Counted from the stretch's first letter, positions 28,118 through 38,055 are shown. The stretch: 64,000 nt of DNA from Rhizobium sp. BK418 (GCF_004341105.1 NZ_SLZK01000002.1:428310-492309); one strand, 5' to 3'. Made by a program: numbers and translations. Notes: generated by a model not told the origin, from the sequence alone.

Positions 28118-28816
28118 ATGGCATCGACACTGCATTCCTTCGCAAACGCCGCCGAACTCGCCGCCAACCTTGCGGATAAGGTTTCCGGCGCACTTTCGGC
28201 AGCCATCGCAGCATGCGGAGAGGCGAGCATCGCCGTTTCCGGCGGCTCCACGCCGAAAGCTTTCTTCCAGGCGCTTTCGACGCGCGATATCGACTGGGCC
28301 AAGGTGACGATCACGCTTGTCGACGAACGTTTCGTTCCCGCCGACAATCCGCGCTCGAACCATCTGCTGGTCGATGCCAATCTTCTCCAGAACAAGGCGA
28401 AAGCGGCGCGTTTCGTGCCGCTTTACCAGCCGGCAACCTCCGTCGAGGAGGCTGCAAAGCTGGCAACGGCAAAAAGTGCCGAGATCGGCATCCCTTTCGA
28501 TGTCGTCATTCTCGGCATGGGCGGCGACGGCCATACGGCCTCGTTCTTTCCGGGCGGCACCAATCTGAGCGTGGCACTCGACGCAACGACGCCACGCGGT
28601 ATCATTACCATGGATGCGGAAGGGGCCGGTGAACCACGCCTGACCTTCACCTTCTCCGCTCTCGAAGATGCGAAACTGCTTATTCTCCACATTGAGGGCG
28701 AAGGCAAAAAAGACGTTCTCGCCAAGGCAGAGGGCAACGGTGACGAGGCAGACATGCCGATCCGCGCCATTCTGCGCCGGGCCACTTCCCCGGTCGAGAT
28801 CTACTGGGCTCCCTGA
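28118..28816 (+). CDS. pgl: 6-phosphogluconolactonase
   Basis: A 232-residue hydrolase of the glucosamine-6-phosphate isomerase/6PGL fold that opens 6-phosphogluconolactone to 6-phosphogluconate. Motifs are [35 protein letters not shown] and [21 protein letters not shown] frame also runs upstream into the end of zwf, but the ATG at 28118 gives the family-typical start. It lies 16 bp after zwf and 67 bp before edd, in one operon. Length is normal. Confidence 0.94.
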   Translation: MASTLHSFANAAELAANLADKVSGALSAAIAACGEASIAVSGGSTPKAFFQALSTRDIDWAKVTITLVDERFVPADNPRSNHLLVDANLLQNKAKAARFVPLYQPATSVEEAAKLATAKSAEIGIPFDVVILGMGGDGHTASFFPGGTNLSVALDATTPRGIITMDAEGAGEPRLTFTFSALEDAKLLILHIEGEGKKDVLAKAEGNGDEADMPIRAILRRATSPVEIYWAP

Positions 28817-28883
28817 TCCGGCCATAGAGCCGCCACAGCCCGGAAACAGATACAGACGAACCAGAACAAGGCAGGGATTTTCC

Positions 28884-30710
28884 ATGTCCGCTCACGCACG
28901 CATTGCTGCGATCACGAATCGCATTGTCGAACGCTCGAAGCCGACCCGCGAGCGCTATCTGGAGCGCCTGCGCGCTGCCGCCTCCCAGGGTGTCAACCGT
29001 TCTGTTCTCGGCTGCGCCAATCTGGCCCATGGCTTCGCCGTCTGTTCCCCGGCCGAGAAAGATGCACTTGCAGGCGACCGCGTGCCCAATCTCGGCATCA
29101 TCACCGCCTATAACGACATGCTCTCGGCCCACCAGCCGTTCGAGACCTATCCGGCAATCATCCGCGAGGCGGCTGCCCAGGCCGGCGGTATTGCGCAGGT
29201 CGCCGGCGGCGTTCCGGCCATGTGCGACGGCGTCACCCAGGGCCAGCCCGGCATGGAGCTCTCACTCTTCTCCCGCGACCTGATCGCCATGGCGGCAGGT
29301 GTCGGCCTGTCGCACAATATGTTCGATGCCGCCCTCTTCCTCGGCGTCTGTGACAAGATCGTGCCCGGCCTCGTCATCGCTGCGCTTTCCTTCGGCCACC
29401 TGCCGGCGATCTTCATTCCGGCCGGGCCGATGACGTCAGGCCTGCCGAACGACGAGAAGTCGCGTGTGCGCCAGCTTTTTGCCGAAGGCAAGGTCGGCCG
29501 CGCCGAGCTGCTGGAGGCCGAATCCAAGTCCTATCATGGCCCCGGCACCTGCACCTTCTACGGCACGGCCAATTCCAACCAGATGCTGATGGAGATCATG
29601 GGATTCCATATGCCGGGTTCCTCCTTCATCAATCCCGGCACGCCGCTGCGTGAAGCGCTGACGCGTGAAGCTGCCAAGCGGGCGCTCGCCATTACCGCAC
29701 TCGGCAACGAATTCACGCCGGCCGGCGAGATGATCGACGAGCGCTCGATCGTCAATGGCGTGGTCGGCCTGCATGCAACCGGCGGCTCGACGAACCATAC
29801 GATGCACCTCGTCGCCATGGCGCGCGCCGGCGGCATCGTACTCACCTGGCAGGATATTGCCGAGCTATCGGAATTGATCCCGCTGCTTGCCCGCGTCTAT
29901 CCGAACGGGCTCGCAGACGTGAACCATTTCCAGGCAGCCGGCGGCATGGGCTTCCTCATCAAGGAACTTCTGAAGCAGGGCCTCTTGCATGATGATGTGC
30001 GCACCGTTTTCGGCCAAGGGCTCGAAGCCTATACTGTTGATGCGCAACTCGGCGAAAACGGCACGGTCGTGCGCCAGCCTTCACCGGAGAAGAGCCACGA
30101 TCCAAAGGTGCTCGCCAGCATCGAGACACCTTTTCAACCGAATGGCGGATTGAAGATGCTGCGCGGCAACCTCGGCAAGGCGGTCATCAAGATCTCTGCG
30201 GTCAAGGCCGATCGTCACATCATCGAAGCACCGGCTGTTATCTTCCACAGCCAGCAGGAGCTGCAGGACGCCTTCAAGGAAGGCAAGCTTAATCGCGACT
30301 TCGTCGCTGTCGTGCGCTTCCAGGGACCGAAGGCCAACGGGATGCCGGAACTGCACAAGCTGACGCCGGCGCTCGGCGTGCTGCAGGACCGTGGCTTCCG
30401 CGTGGCATTGCTCACCGACGGGCGTATGTCCGGCGCGTCCGGCAAGGTGCCGGCGGCAATCCACGTCACGCCCGAAGCTGTCGATGGCGGCCCGATCGCC
30501 CGCATCAAGGACGGCGACATCATTCGTCTCGACGCGATCAGGGGCACGCTCGAAGTTCTCGTCGATGCCGCCGACATGGCCGAGCGCGAACCTGTCGTTA
30601 TCGATCTCTCGGACAATGAATTCGGCATGGGCCGCGAGCTCTTTGCACCGTTCCGCCATGCGGTCGGCCCGTCCGACCAGGGGGCCAGCGTACTTTTCCA
30701 CGCCCACTGA
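28884..30710 (+). CDS. edd: 6-phosphogluconate dehydratase
   Basis: A 608-residue Fe-S dehydratase of the IlvD/Edd family that makes 2-keto-3-deoxy-6-phosphogluconate. The family features are [38 protein letters not shown], the Cys-containing [10 protein letters not shown] and [20 protein letters not shown], and the C-terminal [19 protein letters not shown]. The ATG is preceded by AGGGA. It closes the zwf-pgl-edd operon and is followed by a strong terminator. The aldolase (eda/kdgA) that completes the pathway is not in this window. Confidence 0.95.
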   Translation: MSAHARIAAITNRIVERSKPTRERYLERLRAAASQGVNRSVLGCANLAHGFAVCSPAEKDALAGDRVPNLGIITAYNDMLSAHQPFETYPAIIREAAAQAGGIAQVAGGVPAMCDGVTQGQPGMELSLFSRDLIAMAAGVGLSHNMFDAALFLGVCDKIVPGLVIAALSFGHLPAIFIPAGPMTSGLPNDEKSRVRQLFAEGKVGRAELLEAESKSYHGPGTCTFYGTANSNQMLMEIMGFHMPGSSFINPGTPLREALTREAAKRALAITALGNEFTPAGEMIDERSIVNGVVGLHATGGSTNHTMHLVAMARAGGIVLTWQDIAELSELIPLLARVYPNGLADVNHFQAAGGMGFLIKELLKQGLLHDDVRTVFGQGLEAYTVDAQLGENGTVVRQPSPEKSHDPKVLASIETPFQPNGGLKMLRGNLGKAVIKISAVKADRHIIEAPAVIFHSQQELQDAFKEGKLNRDFVAVVRFQGPKANGMPELHKLTPALGVLQDRGFRVALLTDGRMSGASGKVPAAIHVTPEAVDGGPIARIKDGDIIRLDAIRGTLEVLVDAADMAEREPVVIDLSDNEFGMGRELFAPFRHAVGPSDQGASVLFHAH

Positions 30711-30733
30711 CATCCCGTCATCAATGCAAAAGA

Positions 30734-30760
30734 AAAACCCGCGGCCAAACCGCGGGTTTT
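30734..30760 (+). terminator. Bidirectional Rho-independent terminator after edd
   Basis: Perfect 11-base stem AAAACCCGCGG/CCGCGGGTTTT with a five-base loop, 23 bp after the edd stop. A and T runs flank both sides, so it can also serve the convergent gene ending at 30786. Confidence 0.88.
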
Positions 30761-30785
30761 CCATATCCAGCGAGGCGCGAGGCTG

Positions 30786-31199
30786 CTACGCGCGGATATC
30801 GAGGACGTAGTCCTTATGAGCAGGGTGCGTGCTGTAGACGAAGATCTTGTTCAGTTCCTTCTGCGTCAGCAGGCGCAGGAAGCGAACCTCGATCGTGTTG
30901 TTCGGAAAGGTCTTCATCAAGAGGCAGCCCACCTTGGTGATGCGGGCGTCCGGAATATCAAGATAGAACTGCTTGGGCAGCGTATATTGCGTGAGGATCG
31001 CGAGGATCGCGCTGCTCATCGAGATACGGACGATATCACAGCGGCGCGAGGCGGCATGCATGACGCCCTTTTCCGTATATTCGATGCGCGCGGCGTTCAT
31101 CGTGTCTTCCATCTTGAACCGCGATTCGCGGTCGTACATGAAAGACTCTTCCTTGGCCAGGAAGTGCGATTTCGGCGGTGTTGGATTCGATGCGGCCAT
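30786..31199 (-). CDS. PilZ-like small protein with degenerate c-di-GMP motif
   Basis: A 137-residue soluble protein. Residues ~50-115 follow the PilZ strand order: [15 protein letters not shown], then [31 protein letters not shown]. However the hallmark RxxxR and (D/N)xSxxG c-di-GMP residues are only partly kept ([15 protein letters not shown] without the Gly). So it may be a PilZ fold that no longer binds the nucleotide, or a different small beta-barrel. A second in-frame ATG at 31139 has GGAAGAG upstream and would remove 20 residues. It is convergent with edd and separated from the agl genes by 115 bp. Confidence 0.6.
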   Translation of the reverse strand: MAASNPTPPKSHFLAKEESFMYDRESRFKMEDTMNAARIEYTEKGVMHAASRRCDIVRISMSSAILAILTQYTLPKQFYLDIPDARITKVGCLLMKTFPNNTIEVRFLRLLTQKELNKIFVYSTHPAHKDYVLDIRA

Positions 31200-31314
31200 G
31201 GCCTTGGTTCCCTCAGTCTTGATCGAAAAAAGGCTAGCACCGCATGTTTAACAGAAAGTGAGAATCCTTCCCCTCCACAGCCTCAGGAAGAAGGATTCCA
31301 CCAAAAATGGATGA

Positions 31315-32406
31315 TCACCTCCGATAAGTGTGACCCGCAGCATCGAAGAGATGCAGCTTCTGCCGATCGGCGACGAAATGCATCTTCTGACCCTTCTTCA
31401 CATCATAGATGCCGGGCAGCTTGACGATAATCGGCTCGCCCTGAACCAGGCCCTCGATATAGAGCAGTGTCACTTCGCCTAGCGCTTCGACGATCGAGAC
31501 TTCGCCCTCGAAGAGGTAGTCTTCATTCGCGGCTGCGATGCGCAGATCCTCCGGGCGAACACCGAAGCTCGCCTGCTTGCCCTTTTCGGACGCCGCAGTG
31601 GCCATGGCGAGCGTTACAGACTTGCCGCCGGTCAGCGTCACCGTTGTGTTTTCGCCGGCATTGGTGATGGTTGCCGGGATGATGTTCATAGCCGGAGAGC
31701 CGATGAACTTGGCGACAAAAAGGTTTGCCGGGCGCTCATAAAGCTCCAGCGGCGCACCGACCTGCTCGATATTGCCGGCGGAGAGAACGACAATGCGGTC
31801 GGCCAGCGTCATCGCCTCGACCTGATCGTGCGTGACATAGATCATCGTCGTATCGGCCATCTGTTCGTTGAGCCGGGCGATCTCGATGCGGGTTGCGACG
31901 CGCAGTGCTGCGTCGAGGTTGGAGAGCGGTTCGTCGAAAAGGAAGACCTTCGGGTTGCGGCATATGGCCCGGCCGATCGCCACGCGCTGGCGCTGGCCGC
32001 CCGAGAGCGCCTTCGGCAGGCGGTCGAGATATTTCGTCAGTTGCAGGCTTTCGGCCGCCGCCCGCACGCGGCGGTCGATTTCCTGCTTGCTTTCGCCGGC
32101 GATCTTCATACCGAAGGCCATGTTGTCGAAGACCGTCATATGCGGATAGAGCGCGTAGGACTGGAATACCATGGCGATACCGCGCTTCGACGGCGGCACG
32201 TCATTGACGAGCATGCCGTCGATATACATCTCACCGCCGGTGATATTCTCGAGGCCGGCGATCATGCGTAGAAGCGTGGATTTGCCACAGCCGGAGGGGC
32301 CGACGAAAACGATGAATTCGCCCTCGTTGATCTCCAGGTCGATACCGTGGAGCACGTCCACGGAGCCATAGGATTTGCGGATATCCTTAAGCGTCAGTCC
32401 AGTCAT
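31315..32406 (-). CDS. aglK: Alpha-glucoside ABC transporter ATP-binding protein
   Basis: A 363-residue MalK/UgpC-type ATPase. Walker A is GPSGCGKST, Q-loop VFQSYALYPHMTV, signature LSGGQRQRVAIGRAI, Walker B VFLFDEPLSNLDA and switch VTHDQVEAMTLADR. The C-terminal regulatory MalK domain spans about residues 240-363. A longer upstream frame is dismissed because GAGAGGA precedes the ATG at 32406. It is the last gene of aglEFGAK, 20 bp after aglA. The ATPase energises uptake of alpha-glucosides such as sucrose, maltose or trehalose. Confidence 0.92.
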   Translation of the reverse strand: MTGLTLKDIRKSYGSVDVLHGIDLEINEGEFIVFVGPSGCGKSTLLRMIAGLENITGGEMYIDGMLVNDVPPSKRGIAMVFQSYALYPHMTVFDNMAFGMKIAGESKQEIDRRVRAAAESLQLTKYLDRLPKALSGGQRQRVAIGRAICRNPKVFLFDEPLSNLDAALRVATRIEIARLNEQMADTTMIYVTHDQVEAMTLADRIVVLSAGNIEQVGAPLELYERPANLFVAKFIGSPAMNIIPATITNAGENTTVTLTGGKSVTLAMATAASEKGKQASFGVRPEDLRIAAANEDYLFEGEVSIVEALGEVTLLYIEGLVQGEPIIVKLPGIYDVKKGQKMHFVADRQKLHLFDAAGHTYRR

Positions 32407-32426
32407 TTCCTCTCCCCTCCTGATCC

Positions 32427-34079
32427 TTAAGCGAGGCGGGCGAAATACGCCCCCCAAGCCGGAATATCGATCTTGTCGCCGTAATTGTTGCTGGTAAAGC
32501 CATGGCCTGTCAAAGCCTGCCATTCGCCCGCCGGCAGGCTGACATTCACTTCCGCTGCGCCCATGTTGAAAATGCAGAGCAGCGTCTCGTCCGCATATTC
32601 GCGCGTGAAGATCAGCGCGTCGCCCTGCGGTTCCTCGAACTCGATCTCACCCTTGGCGAAAGCCGGGTACTGCTTGCGGAAGGCGATGAAGCGGCGGTAG
32701 TGCTCGAGCACCGAGTTCTCGTCGCCCTGCTGGACACTGACGGCGCGCAGGATGTGCTCAACCGGCACCGGCAGCCAGGGCTTGACCGTCGAGAAGCCCC
32801 CTTGTGCGACCTGGCTATCCCAGACCATCGGCGTGCGGCAGCCATCACGGCCCTTGAATTCCGGCCAGAACTGGATGCCATAGGGATCCTGCAGATCCTG
32901 ATAGGCGAGATCGGCTTCGGTGAGCGCCAGCTCCTCGCCCTGATAGAGGCAGACCGAACCGCGCAGCGTCATCAAGAGCGCGGCGTAGAGCTTGGCGAAA
33001 GCGTCGTGATCGGCGACCAGCGAACCCCAACGACTGACATGACGCATCACATCGTGGTTGGAGAAGGCCCAGCAGGCCCAGCCATCAGGAGCGGCCGCAC
33101 CAAAATCCTTCATGACTTCCTCGACGCGCTCAGGCGTAAGCGGATCGGGCGCCAGGAATTCGAAGGCGTAGCACATGTGCATCTTGTCATTGCCGGACGT
33201 ATATTCGCCGACAATTTCAAGACCGCGCTGGCTGTCGCCTACTTCTCCAACGGCAGCGATCGCCGGATATTCTTCCAGTACCGCACGGAAGCGCTTCAGG
33301 AATTCGAGGTTCTCCGGGCGATTCTTGTCGTAGAGGTGCTCCTGGAAATTATAGGGGTTCACGGCCGGAGCAGTCGATGCGTTGCGGCGTTCCGGCGGGA
33401 GCGCCGGATTGTCGCGCAACAGCTTATCGTGGAAGTAGAAGTTGATCGTATCGAGACGGAAGCCATCGACGCCGCGCTTCAGCCAGAAGCGGACGACATC
33501 GAGCAGGCGGTCCTGAACTTCCGGATTGTGCAGGTTCATATCCGGCTGCGAGGTCAGGAAGTTGTGCATGTAATATTGCATGCGCGTCGGATCCCAGGCC
33601 CATGCCGAACCTCCGAAGATCGACAGCCAGTTGTTCGGCGGCGTGCCGTCCGGCTTGGCGTCTGCCCAGACATACCAGTCTGCCTTGGCATTCGTCTTGC
33701 TCGTCCGGCTTTCGACGAACCATGGGTGTTGATCGGAAGAGTGTGAGATGACGAGGTCGATCATCACTTTTATTCCGAGGCGGTGTGCCTCCGCGATCAG
33801 CGTGTCGAAATCGACGAGTGTGCCGAAAATCGCATCGACGTTTTCATAGTCCGACACGTCATAGCCAAAGTCGCGCATCGGCGAGGTGAAGAAAGGCGAA
33901 ATCCAGATGGCGTCGGCGCCGAGGCTTGCCACATGCGGCAAGCGGGCGGTGATGCCCTTCAGGTCGCCGATGCCGTCACCGTTCGAATCCTGGTAGGAAC
34001 GCGGATAGATCTGATAGATCACCGCGCCGCGCCACCAGTCCTTGTCGGCAGTCAGATCGGATTGGAAAGCCACACTCAT
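32427..34079 (-). CDS. aglA: Alpha-glucosidase (GH13)
   Basis: A 550-residue cytosolic glycoside hydrolase of family 13, cleaving imported alpha-glucosides. The (beta/alpha)8 barrel regions are visible: YQIYPRSYQDSNGDGIGDL, DLVISHSSDQHPWF, the nucleophile Asp210 in GFRLDTINFY, the acid/base Glu279 in AAVGEVGDS and Asp343 in FSNHDVMRH. Length and the absence of a signal peptide fit oligo-1,6-glucosidase-like enzymes. An upstream open frame overlaps the permease gene and is not used. The gene lies between aglG and aglK, so hydrolysis is coupled to import. Confidence 0.94.
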   Translation of the reverse strand: MSVAFQSDLTADKDWWRGAVIYQIYPRSYQDSNGDGIGDLKGITARLPHVASLGADAIWISPFFTSPMRDFGYDVSDYENVDAIFGTLVDFDTLIAEAHRLGIKVMIDLVISHSSDQHPWFVESRTSKTNAKADWYVWADAKPDGTPPNNWLSIFGGSAWAWDPTRMQYYMHNFLTSQPDMNLHNPEVQDRLLDVVRFWLKRGVDGFRLDTINFYFHDKLLRDNPALPPERRNASTAPAVNPYNFQEHLYDKNRPENLEFLKRFRAVLEEYPAIAAVGEVGDSQRGLEIVGEYTSGNDKMHMCYAFEFLAPDPLTPERVEEVMKDFGAAAPDGWACWAFSNHDVMRHVSRWGSLVADHDAFAKLYAALLMTLRGSVCLYQGEELALTEADLAYQDLQDPYGIQFWPEFKGRDGCRTPMVWDSQVAQGGFSTVKPWLPVPVEHILRAVSVQQGDENSVLEHYRRFIAFRKQYPAFAKGEIEFEEPQGDALIFTREYADETLLCIFNMGAAEVNVSLPAGEWQALTGHGFTSNNYGDKIDIPAWGAYFARLA

Positions 34080-34114
34080 GGGATATCCTGTTTGAAATTG
34101 CGTCTTGGGATGGA

Positions 34115-35278
34115 TCAGCCTCCCTTGACCGACCCCGCCAACAGGCCCCGCACCAGATAGCGCTGCAATGAGAAGAAGACGAGCAGCGGGATGATGATGG
34201 TGACGAAGGCCGACGCCGTCAGGATTTCCCAGTTGCCGCCGCGCGAGCCGAGCAGCGCATTCAGCGCTCCGGTCAGCACGAGGTGATCTTTGTCGGTACC
34301 GAGGAAGACCATGGCGACAAGCAGGTCGTTCCATACCCACAGGAACTGGAAGATCGCGAAGGAGGCGAGCGCGGGGAAGGACAGAGGCAATACGATGCGT
34401 GTGAAGATCTCGAAATCGCTCGCACCGTCGACGCGGGCGGATTCGATGATTTCCTTGGGCAGGCCGGCGATATAGGCCCGAAGGAGGTAGATGGCGAGCG
34501 GCATACCGAAGGCGGTATGCGCCAGCCAGATACCGGGATAGGTCTTGGATGGCTGATTGATCATCGCGCCGATCTCATTATAGAGACGCAGCAACGGAAT
34601 GAGCGACATCTGCAGCGGCACGACGATGAGGCCGACGACGAGCGCGATCAGCAGCGCGCGGCCGGGAAATTCCATCCAGCTCAGCGCATAGGCGGCGAAG
34701 GCGGCGATCAGGATGGGGATGATGGTCGCCGGAATGGTCACCGTCAGCGAGTTGATGAAAGATTGACCAATGCCCTCGCTCGTCAGAACGGTTTTATAGT
34801 TCATCATCGTGAATTCGGGCGGCGCCGATGCCGCGACATAGATACGGCGCGGACGTTCGTCGGAAGCGAAGGCTGCATTCCTCATGTAGCGGTAGCTGCC
34901 GTCGCTATTGATGAGCAGGCTTTCGCCATCGCCGAGATCGGCGGTCTGGCCGGCCTCGAAGGCTGAAGGCTGCTGCACACGTACGCCAAAGGCCTTGACC
35001 GAACGACCGGGCTGGTCTGCCAACACGTTGCCCGTGATGACGTAGATATCCCCCTCCTGCTTCTGTTGATCGGGCGTGCCGAGGCGCACCGCGACGGTCT
35101 GCGTGGAGCCGGCAAAGGCGGTCCACCAGCCGGACGCGGTGATCTGGTCCCTGTCGCGGAGCGCGCTGACGAAGATGCCGAGTGTCGGCACCAGCCAGAC
35201 GATGACGATAACGAGAACGCAGAAGTGAACGAAGAGACGGGCTGGGCCGATCTTGAAGTAACTTGCAGCTCTCGTCAT
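34115..35278 (-). CDS. aglG: Alpha-glucoside ABC transporter permease AglG
   Basis: A 387-residue MalG-type inner-membrane permease. TM1 is at about residues 14-35 (FVHFCVLVIVIVWLVPTLGI). A periplasmic insertion of about 120 residues (including VITGNVLADQPGRSVKAF and SDGSYRYMRNAAF) follows before the remaining five segments. The EAA loop is EIIESARVDGASDFEIFTRIVLP. The insertion makes it about 100 residues longer than typical MalG proteins, as in other AglG homologues I know. It is adjacent to aglF with one base between the genes. Confidence 0.92.
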   Translation of the reverse strand: MTRAASYFKIGPARLFVHFCVLVIVIVWLVPTLGIFVSALRDRDQITASGWWTAFAGSTQTVAVRLGTPDQQKQEGDIYVITGNVLADQPGRSVKAFGVRVQQPSAFEAGQTADLGDGESLLINSDGSYRYMRNAAFASDERPRRIYVAASAPPEFTMMNYKTVLTSEGIGQSFINSLTVTIPATIIPILIAAFAAYALSWMEFPGRALLIALVVGLIVVPLQMSLIPLLRLYNEIGAMINQPSKTYPGIWLAHTAFGMPLAIYLLRAYIAGLPKEIIESARVDGASDFEIFTRIVLPLSFPALASFAIFQFLWVWNDLLVAMVFLGTDKDHLVLTGALNALLGSRGGNWEILTASAFVTIIIPLLVFFSLQRYLVRGLLAGSVKGG

Positions 35279-35279
35279 C

Positions 35280-36293
35280 TCAGCGCCCCCTCAACTCGGC
35301 ATTGGCGCGACGCACGTTCCAAACCATGATCGGGGTCACGGCTAACATGATGACGAGGGCGATAACGGCACTTCGGCCGGAATCACCACCGCCGCGGAAC
35401 AACCAGTTGAACATCAGGTTTGCCAGCACCATGGTCTGCCACTGGCCGTTGGTCATGGTGAGCACGATATCGAAGACCTTGAGGACAAGGATAGTGATCG
35501 TGGTCCAGACGACCGCAATCGTGCCCCAGACCTGCGGCACCATGATGCGCCAGAAGATCTGCCAACCATTGGCGCCGTCAATGACGGCCGCCTCGATTGT
35601 CTCTTCCGGAATGCCACGTAACGCTGCCGAGAGGATGACCATGGCAAAACCGGTCTGGATCCAAATCAGAATCACCATCAGGAAAAAGTTGTTCCAGAAG
35701 GGAACGGAGATCCAGACCTGTGGCGTACCGCCGAAGGTCTGCACAATAGCGTTCAGAAGACCGATCTGCACATCGTTGCCGCCGCGATATTCGTAGATGA
35801 ATTTCCAGATGACAGAGGCGCCGACGAAGGAGATCGCCATCGGCATGAAAACGATGCTCTTGGCGATATTGCCCCACCAGATACGATCGGTCATTACAGC
35901 TATGATGAGGCCGAAGAAGGTGCATGCGGCCGGCACGACGGCGAGCCACAGAATGTTGTTGAAGATCGACTGGCGGAATTCGCGGTCGGTCAAAGCCCAT
36001 TGATAGTTCGCCACGCCGACGAACTGGTTTCCCGACCGGTCGTAGAAGGACAGGATGAAGGTCGCGACGACAGGATAGACGAGATAGACGATCAGCAAGA
36101 ACAATGCCGGACCGAGGAACAGCCAGGGGCGGATCATCGCGCGCCGGTTCAGATTGGTCGCGGCCTGACGGATATCACCGTCCTTCACCGGTAAGGCGAG
36201 ATCGAGGATCTTGTTCGAGAAAAAGAAATAGGCCGAGCACGCGAAAACGGCGACGACCACGACGCCCAAAGCGGACACTATCTGCAACAGCAT
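35280..36293 (-). CDS. aglF: Alpha-glucoside ABC transporter permease AglF
   Basis: A 337-residue MalF-type permease. An N-terminal anchor near 7-27 (SALGVVVVAVFACSAYFFF) is followed by the core segments beginning RPWLFLGPALFLLIVYLVYP and the EAA loop EETIEAAVIDGANGWQIFWRIMVP. It pairs with AglG to form the channel. About 170 bp separate it from aglE, holding a large stem-loop. It has the extended N-terminus usual for AglF. Confidence 0.92.
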   Translation of the reverse strand: MLLQIVSALGVVVVAVFACSAYFFFSNKILDLALPVKDGDIRQAATNLNRRAMIRPWLFLGPALFLLIVYLVYPVVATFILSFYDRSGNQFVGVANYQWALTDREFRQSIFNNILWLAVVPAACTFFGLIIAVMTDRIWWGNIAKSIVFMPMAISFVGASVIWKFIYEYRGGNDVQIGLLNAIVQTFGGTPQVWISVPFWNNFFLMVILIWIQTGFAMVILSAALRGIPEETIEAAVIDGANGWQIFWRIMVPQVWGTIAVVWTTITILVLKVFDIVLTMTNGQWQTMVLANLMFNWLFRGGGDSGRSAVIALVIMLAVTPIMVWNVRRANAELRGR

Positions 36294-36381
36294 TTCGTCC
36301 TCCCCTGCTTCCCTGTCTTATTTTGAAGGGTTAACGCCGGATACCGTCAATCCACCTTGTGTCTTTGACCACAGGATCCGA

Positions 36382-36415
36382 CACGGCCGGGTCTCCCCTC
36401 TGGAACCCGGCCGTG
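36382..36415 (-). terminator. Intra-operon stem-loop between aglE and aglF
   Basis: Perfect 11-base stem CACGGCCGGGT/ACCCGGCCGTG with a 12-base loop, 46 bp after the aglE stop. No T-run follows, so it more likely protects the aglE message or attenuates than terminates fully. Confidence 0.6.
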
Positions 36416-36461
36416 CATTCCGGTACCGCCGCCGGTCGCGGCGGCACGAACTGACAGGAAA

Positions 36462-37823
36462 TTACTTGATGCCGTCCCAGGCGCTCTGGATTTCAGCTGC
36501 GGCGTCCTGGGCGGACTTGCCACCGACGAAATCGACCATGCCGGTCCAGAAGGCACCTGCGCCGATCTTGCCGGGCATCAGATCCGAACCGTCAAAGCGG
36601 AAGGTGGTGGCCGAGGTCAAAATCTCGCCTTCCTTCTTCATCTGCGGGTTGGCATAGGCATCGACATTCACACCCTTATACGGGGTCAGGAAGCTCGACT
36701 GCGCCATCCAGAGTTCATGCGCGATCGGCGTCTTCAGGAAGTCGATGAAGGCGCGGGCCGTCGGAGAGTCCTTGGTGATGGAGACGAGCGTGCCAGCACC
36801 CAGAACCGGCTTGCCGAGGTCAGCATGCGCAGCATAGGTCGGCATGTAGAAGAAGTCGGCATCCGTGCCGAGCTTCGTGCCTTCCGGGAAGAAGCTCGGA
36901 ATGAACGAAGCCTGATGGTGCAGGTAGCACTTCGGCGGAACGGCGAACAGGCCCTTCGGGCTGTCGCGGAAGTCGGTCGAAGCCACGGCTGCAACGCCGC
37001 CGTCGACGTACTTTTCGTTCTTGGCGAACTTGCCGAATTCGTCGATCGCGGCAACAACGGCCGGATCGGTGAACTTTACTTCATTGGTCGTCCACTTGTC
37101 GTAGACGTCGGGCTTCTGGGTGCGCAGCATGATGTCTTCGACCCAGTCGGTTGCCGGCCAGCCGGTCGCGCCGCCCGAACCAAGACCGATGCACCAGGGA
37201 ACACCGCCGTCCTTGACGATCTGGTCGGTCAGGGCGTGCAGTTCTTCCATTGTTGTCGGGACTTTGTAACCCCCTTCCTGGAAGTTTTCCGGAACGTACC
37301 AGACGAGCGACTTCACGTCGGCCTTGTACGGGAAGGCGAAGTAGGCCTCCTTGCCATCCTTGCCCTTATAGGTGCCATAACCGACCCAGCTATCGCCAGC
37401 GCCGTAATTGTCCTTGACCCACTTGGAATTGTCGTCGCCAAGCGGCGTCAGGAAGCCCTTGCTGGCGAGATCGGCCAGAAGGCCTGGCTGCGGCAGGATT
37501 GCGATATTCGGCGGGGAGCCTGCCTGCGTATCGATGACGATCTGCTGCTCATAGTTTTCAGAGGACGAATATTTGGCGTCAATGCCGGTCGCTTCGACAA
37601 AGTAGGCGAGGATGCTCTGGAAGAAGGCCTCGTCTTCGCCACGCCAGGGGCCGAAGATCGTCAGTTGCTGACCCTTCAGGTTGGCATGGCCAGCCTTGAA
37701 GTCGTCATAGCTCTTCCAGTTGAACTTGGCATCCTGGCCCGGTGCAAACTTCAAATCCGCGGCCGACGCAGCGCCGGCAAAAAGCGCCGCAAATGCGACG
37801 CCCATCAAAAATGATTTCTTCAT
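36462..37823 (-). CDS. aglE: Alpha-glucoside-binding periplasmic protein AglE
   Basis: A 453-residue solute-binding protein with a Sec signal peptide (MKKSFLMGVAFAALFAGAASA, cleavage after about residue 21). Mature features of the sugar-binding class are LTIFGPWRGEDEAFFQSIL, YEQQIVIDTQAGSPPNIAIL and GLGSGGATGWPATDWVED. It captures alpha-glucosides for AglFGK. It is first in the operon; an AglR operator lies 57-70 bp before its start. A stem-loop after the stop probably favours high expression of this subunit. Confidence 0.93.
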   Translation of the reverse strand: MKKSFLMGVAFAALFAGAASAADLKFAPGQDAKFNWKSYDDFKAGHANLKGQQLTIFGPWRGEDEAFFQSILAYFVEATGIDAKYSSSENYEQQIVIDTQAGSPPNIAILPQPGLLADLASKGFLTPLGDDNSKWVKDNYGAGDSWVGYGTYKGKDGKEAYFAFPYKADVKSLVWYVPENFQEGGYKVPTTMEELHALTDQIVKDGGVPWCIGLGSGGATGWPATDWVEDIMLRTQKPDVYDKWTTNEVKFTDPAVVAAIDEFGKFAKNEKYVDGGVAAVASTDFRDSPKGLFAVPPKCYLHHQASFIPSFFPEGTKLGTDADFFYMPTYAAHADLGKPVLGAGTLVSITKDSPTARAFIDFLKTPIAHELWMAQSSFLTPYKGVNVDAYANPQMKKEGEILTSATTFRFDGSDLMPGKIGAGAFWTGMVDFVGGKSAQDAAAEIQSAWDGIK

Positions 37824-37860
37824 GTGATCAACCTCCCATCACAATCCCAAATGCGCCGAA

Positions 37861-37921
37861 TTCCATTGAAACGGAAATCTCAAAGCGCTTTGACACACCA
37901 ACTCATTCACTTTCAATGGAA
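37861..37921. promoter_or_regulatory. AglR operator nested in a larger inverted repeat
   Basis: The 14-bp palindrome TCAAAGCGCTTTGA (37880-37893) has the CG-centred form of LacI-family operators. It is flanked by perfect inverted arms TTCCATTGAAA (37861-37871) and TTTCAATGGAA (37911-37921). It sits in the aglE promoter region. Confidence 0.75.
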
Positions 37922-38042
37922 TGAAGTCAAGCCATTTCACGAAAACGGCTGGAATACCGGCGCAGCATCGCGTTGCAGCAAGGCTCCATGGGAAATATGG
38001 AGCGATTTTTCTTGAGTCAAGCGCGGCAGCTGCTACATAATT

Positions 38043-38055
38043 GAAAGCGCTTTGG
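38043..38055. promoter_or_regulatory. Second AglR-type operator, upstream of aglR
   Basis: GAAAGCGCTTTGG shares the AAAGCGCTTT core with the operator at 37880-37893. It lies 66-79 bp before the aglR start. Two sites about 162 bp apart could support looping or separate control of the divergent promoters. Confidence 0.65.

Noticed and set aside
32502..33746. 414-codon plus-strand frame opposite aglA
   Set aside because: Lies fully inside a GH13 enzyme with all catalytic motifs on the other strand.
34080..34340. Upstream extension of the alpha-glucosidase by 87 residues
   Set aside because: It overlaps the end of aglG and shows no GH13 sequence; the ATG at 34079 gives the normal family start.
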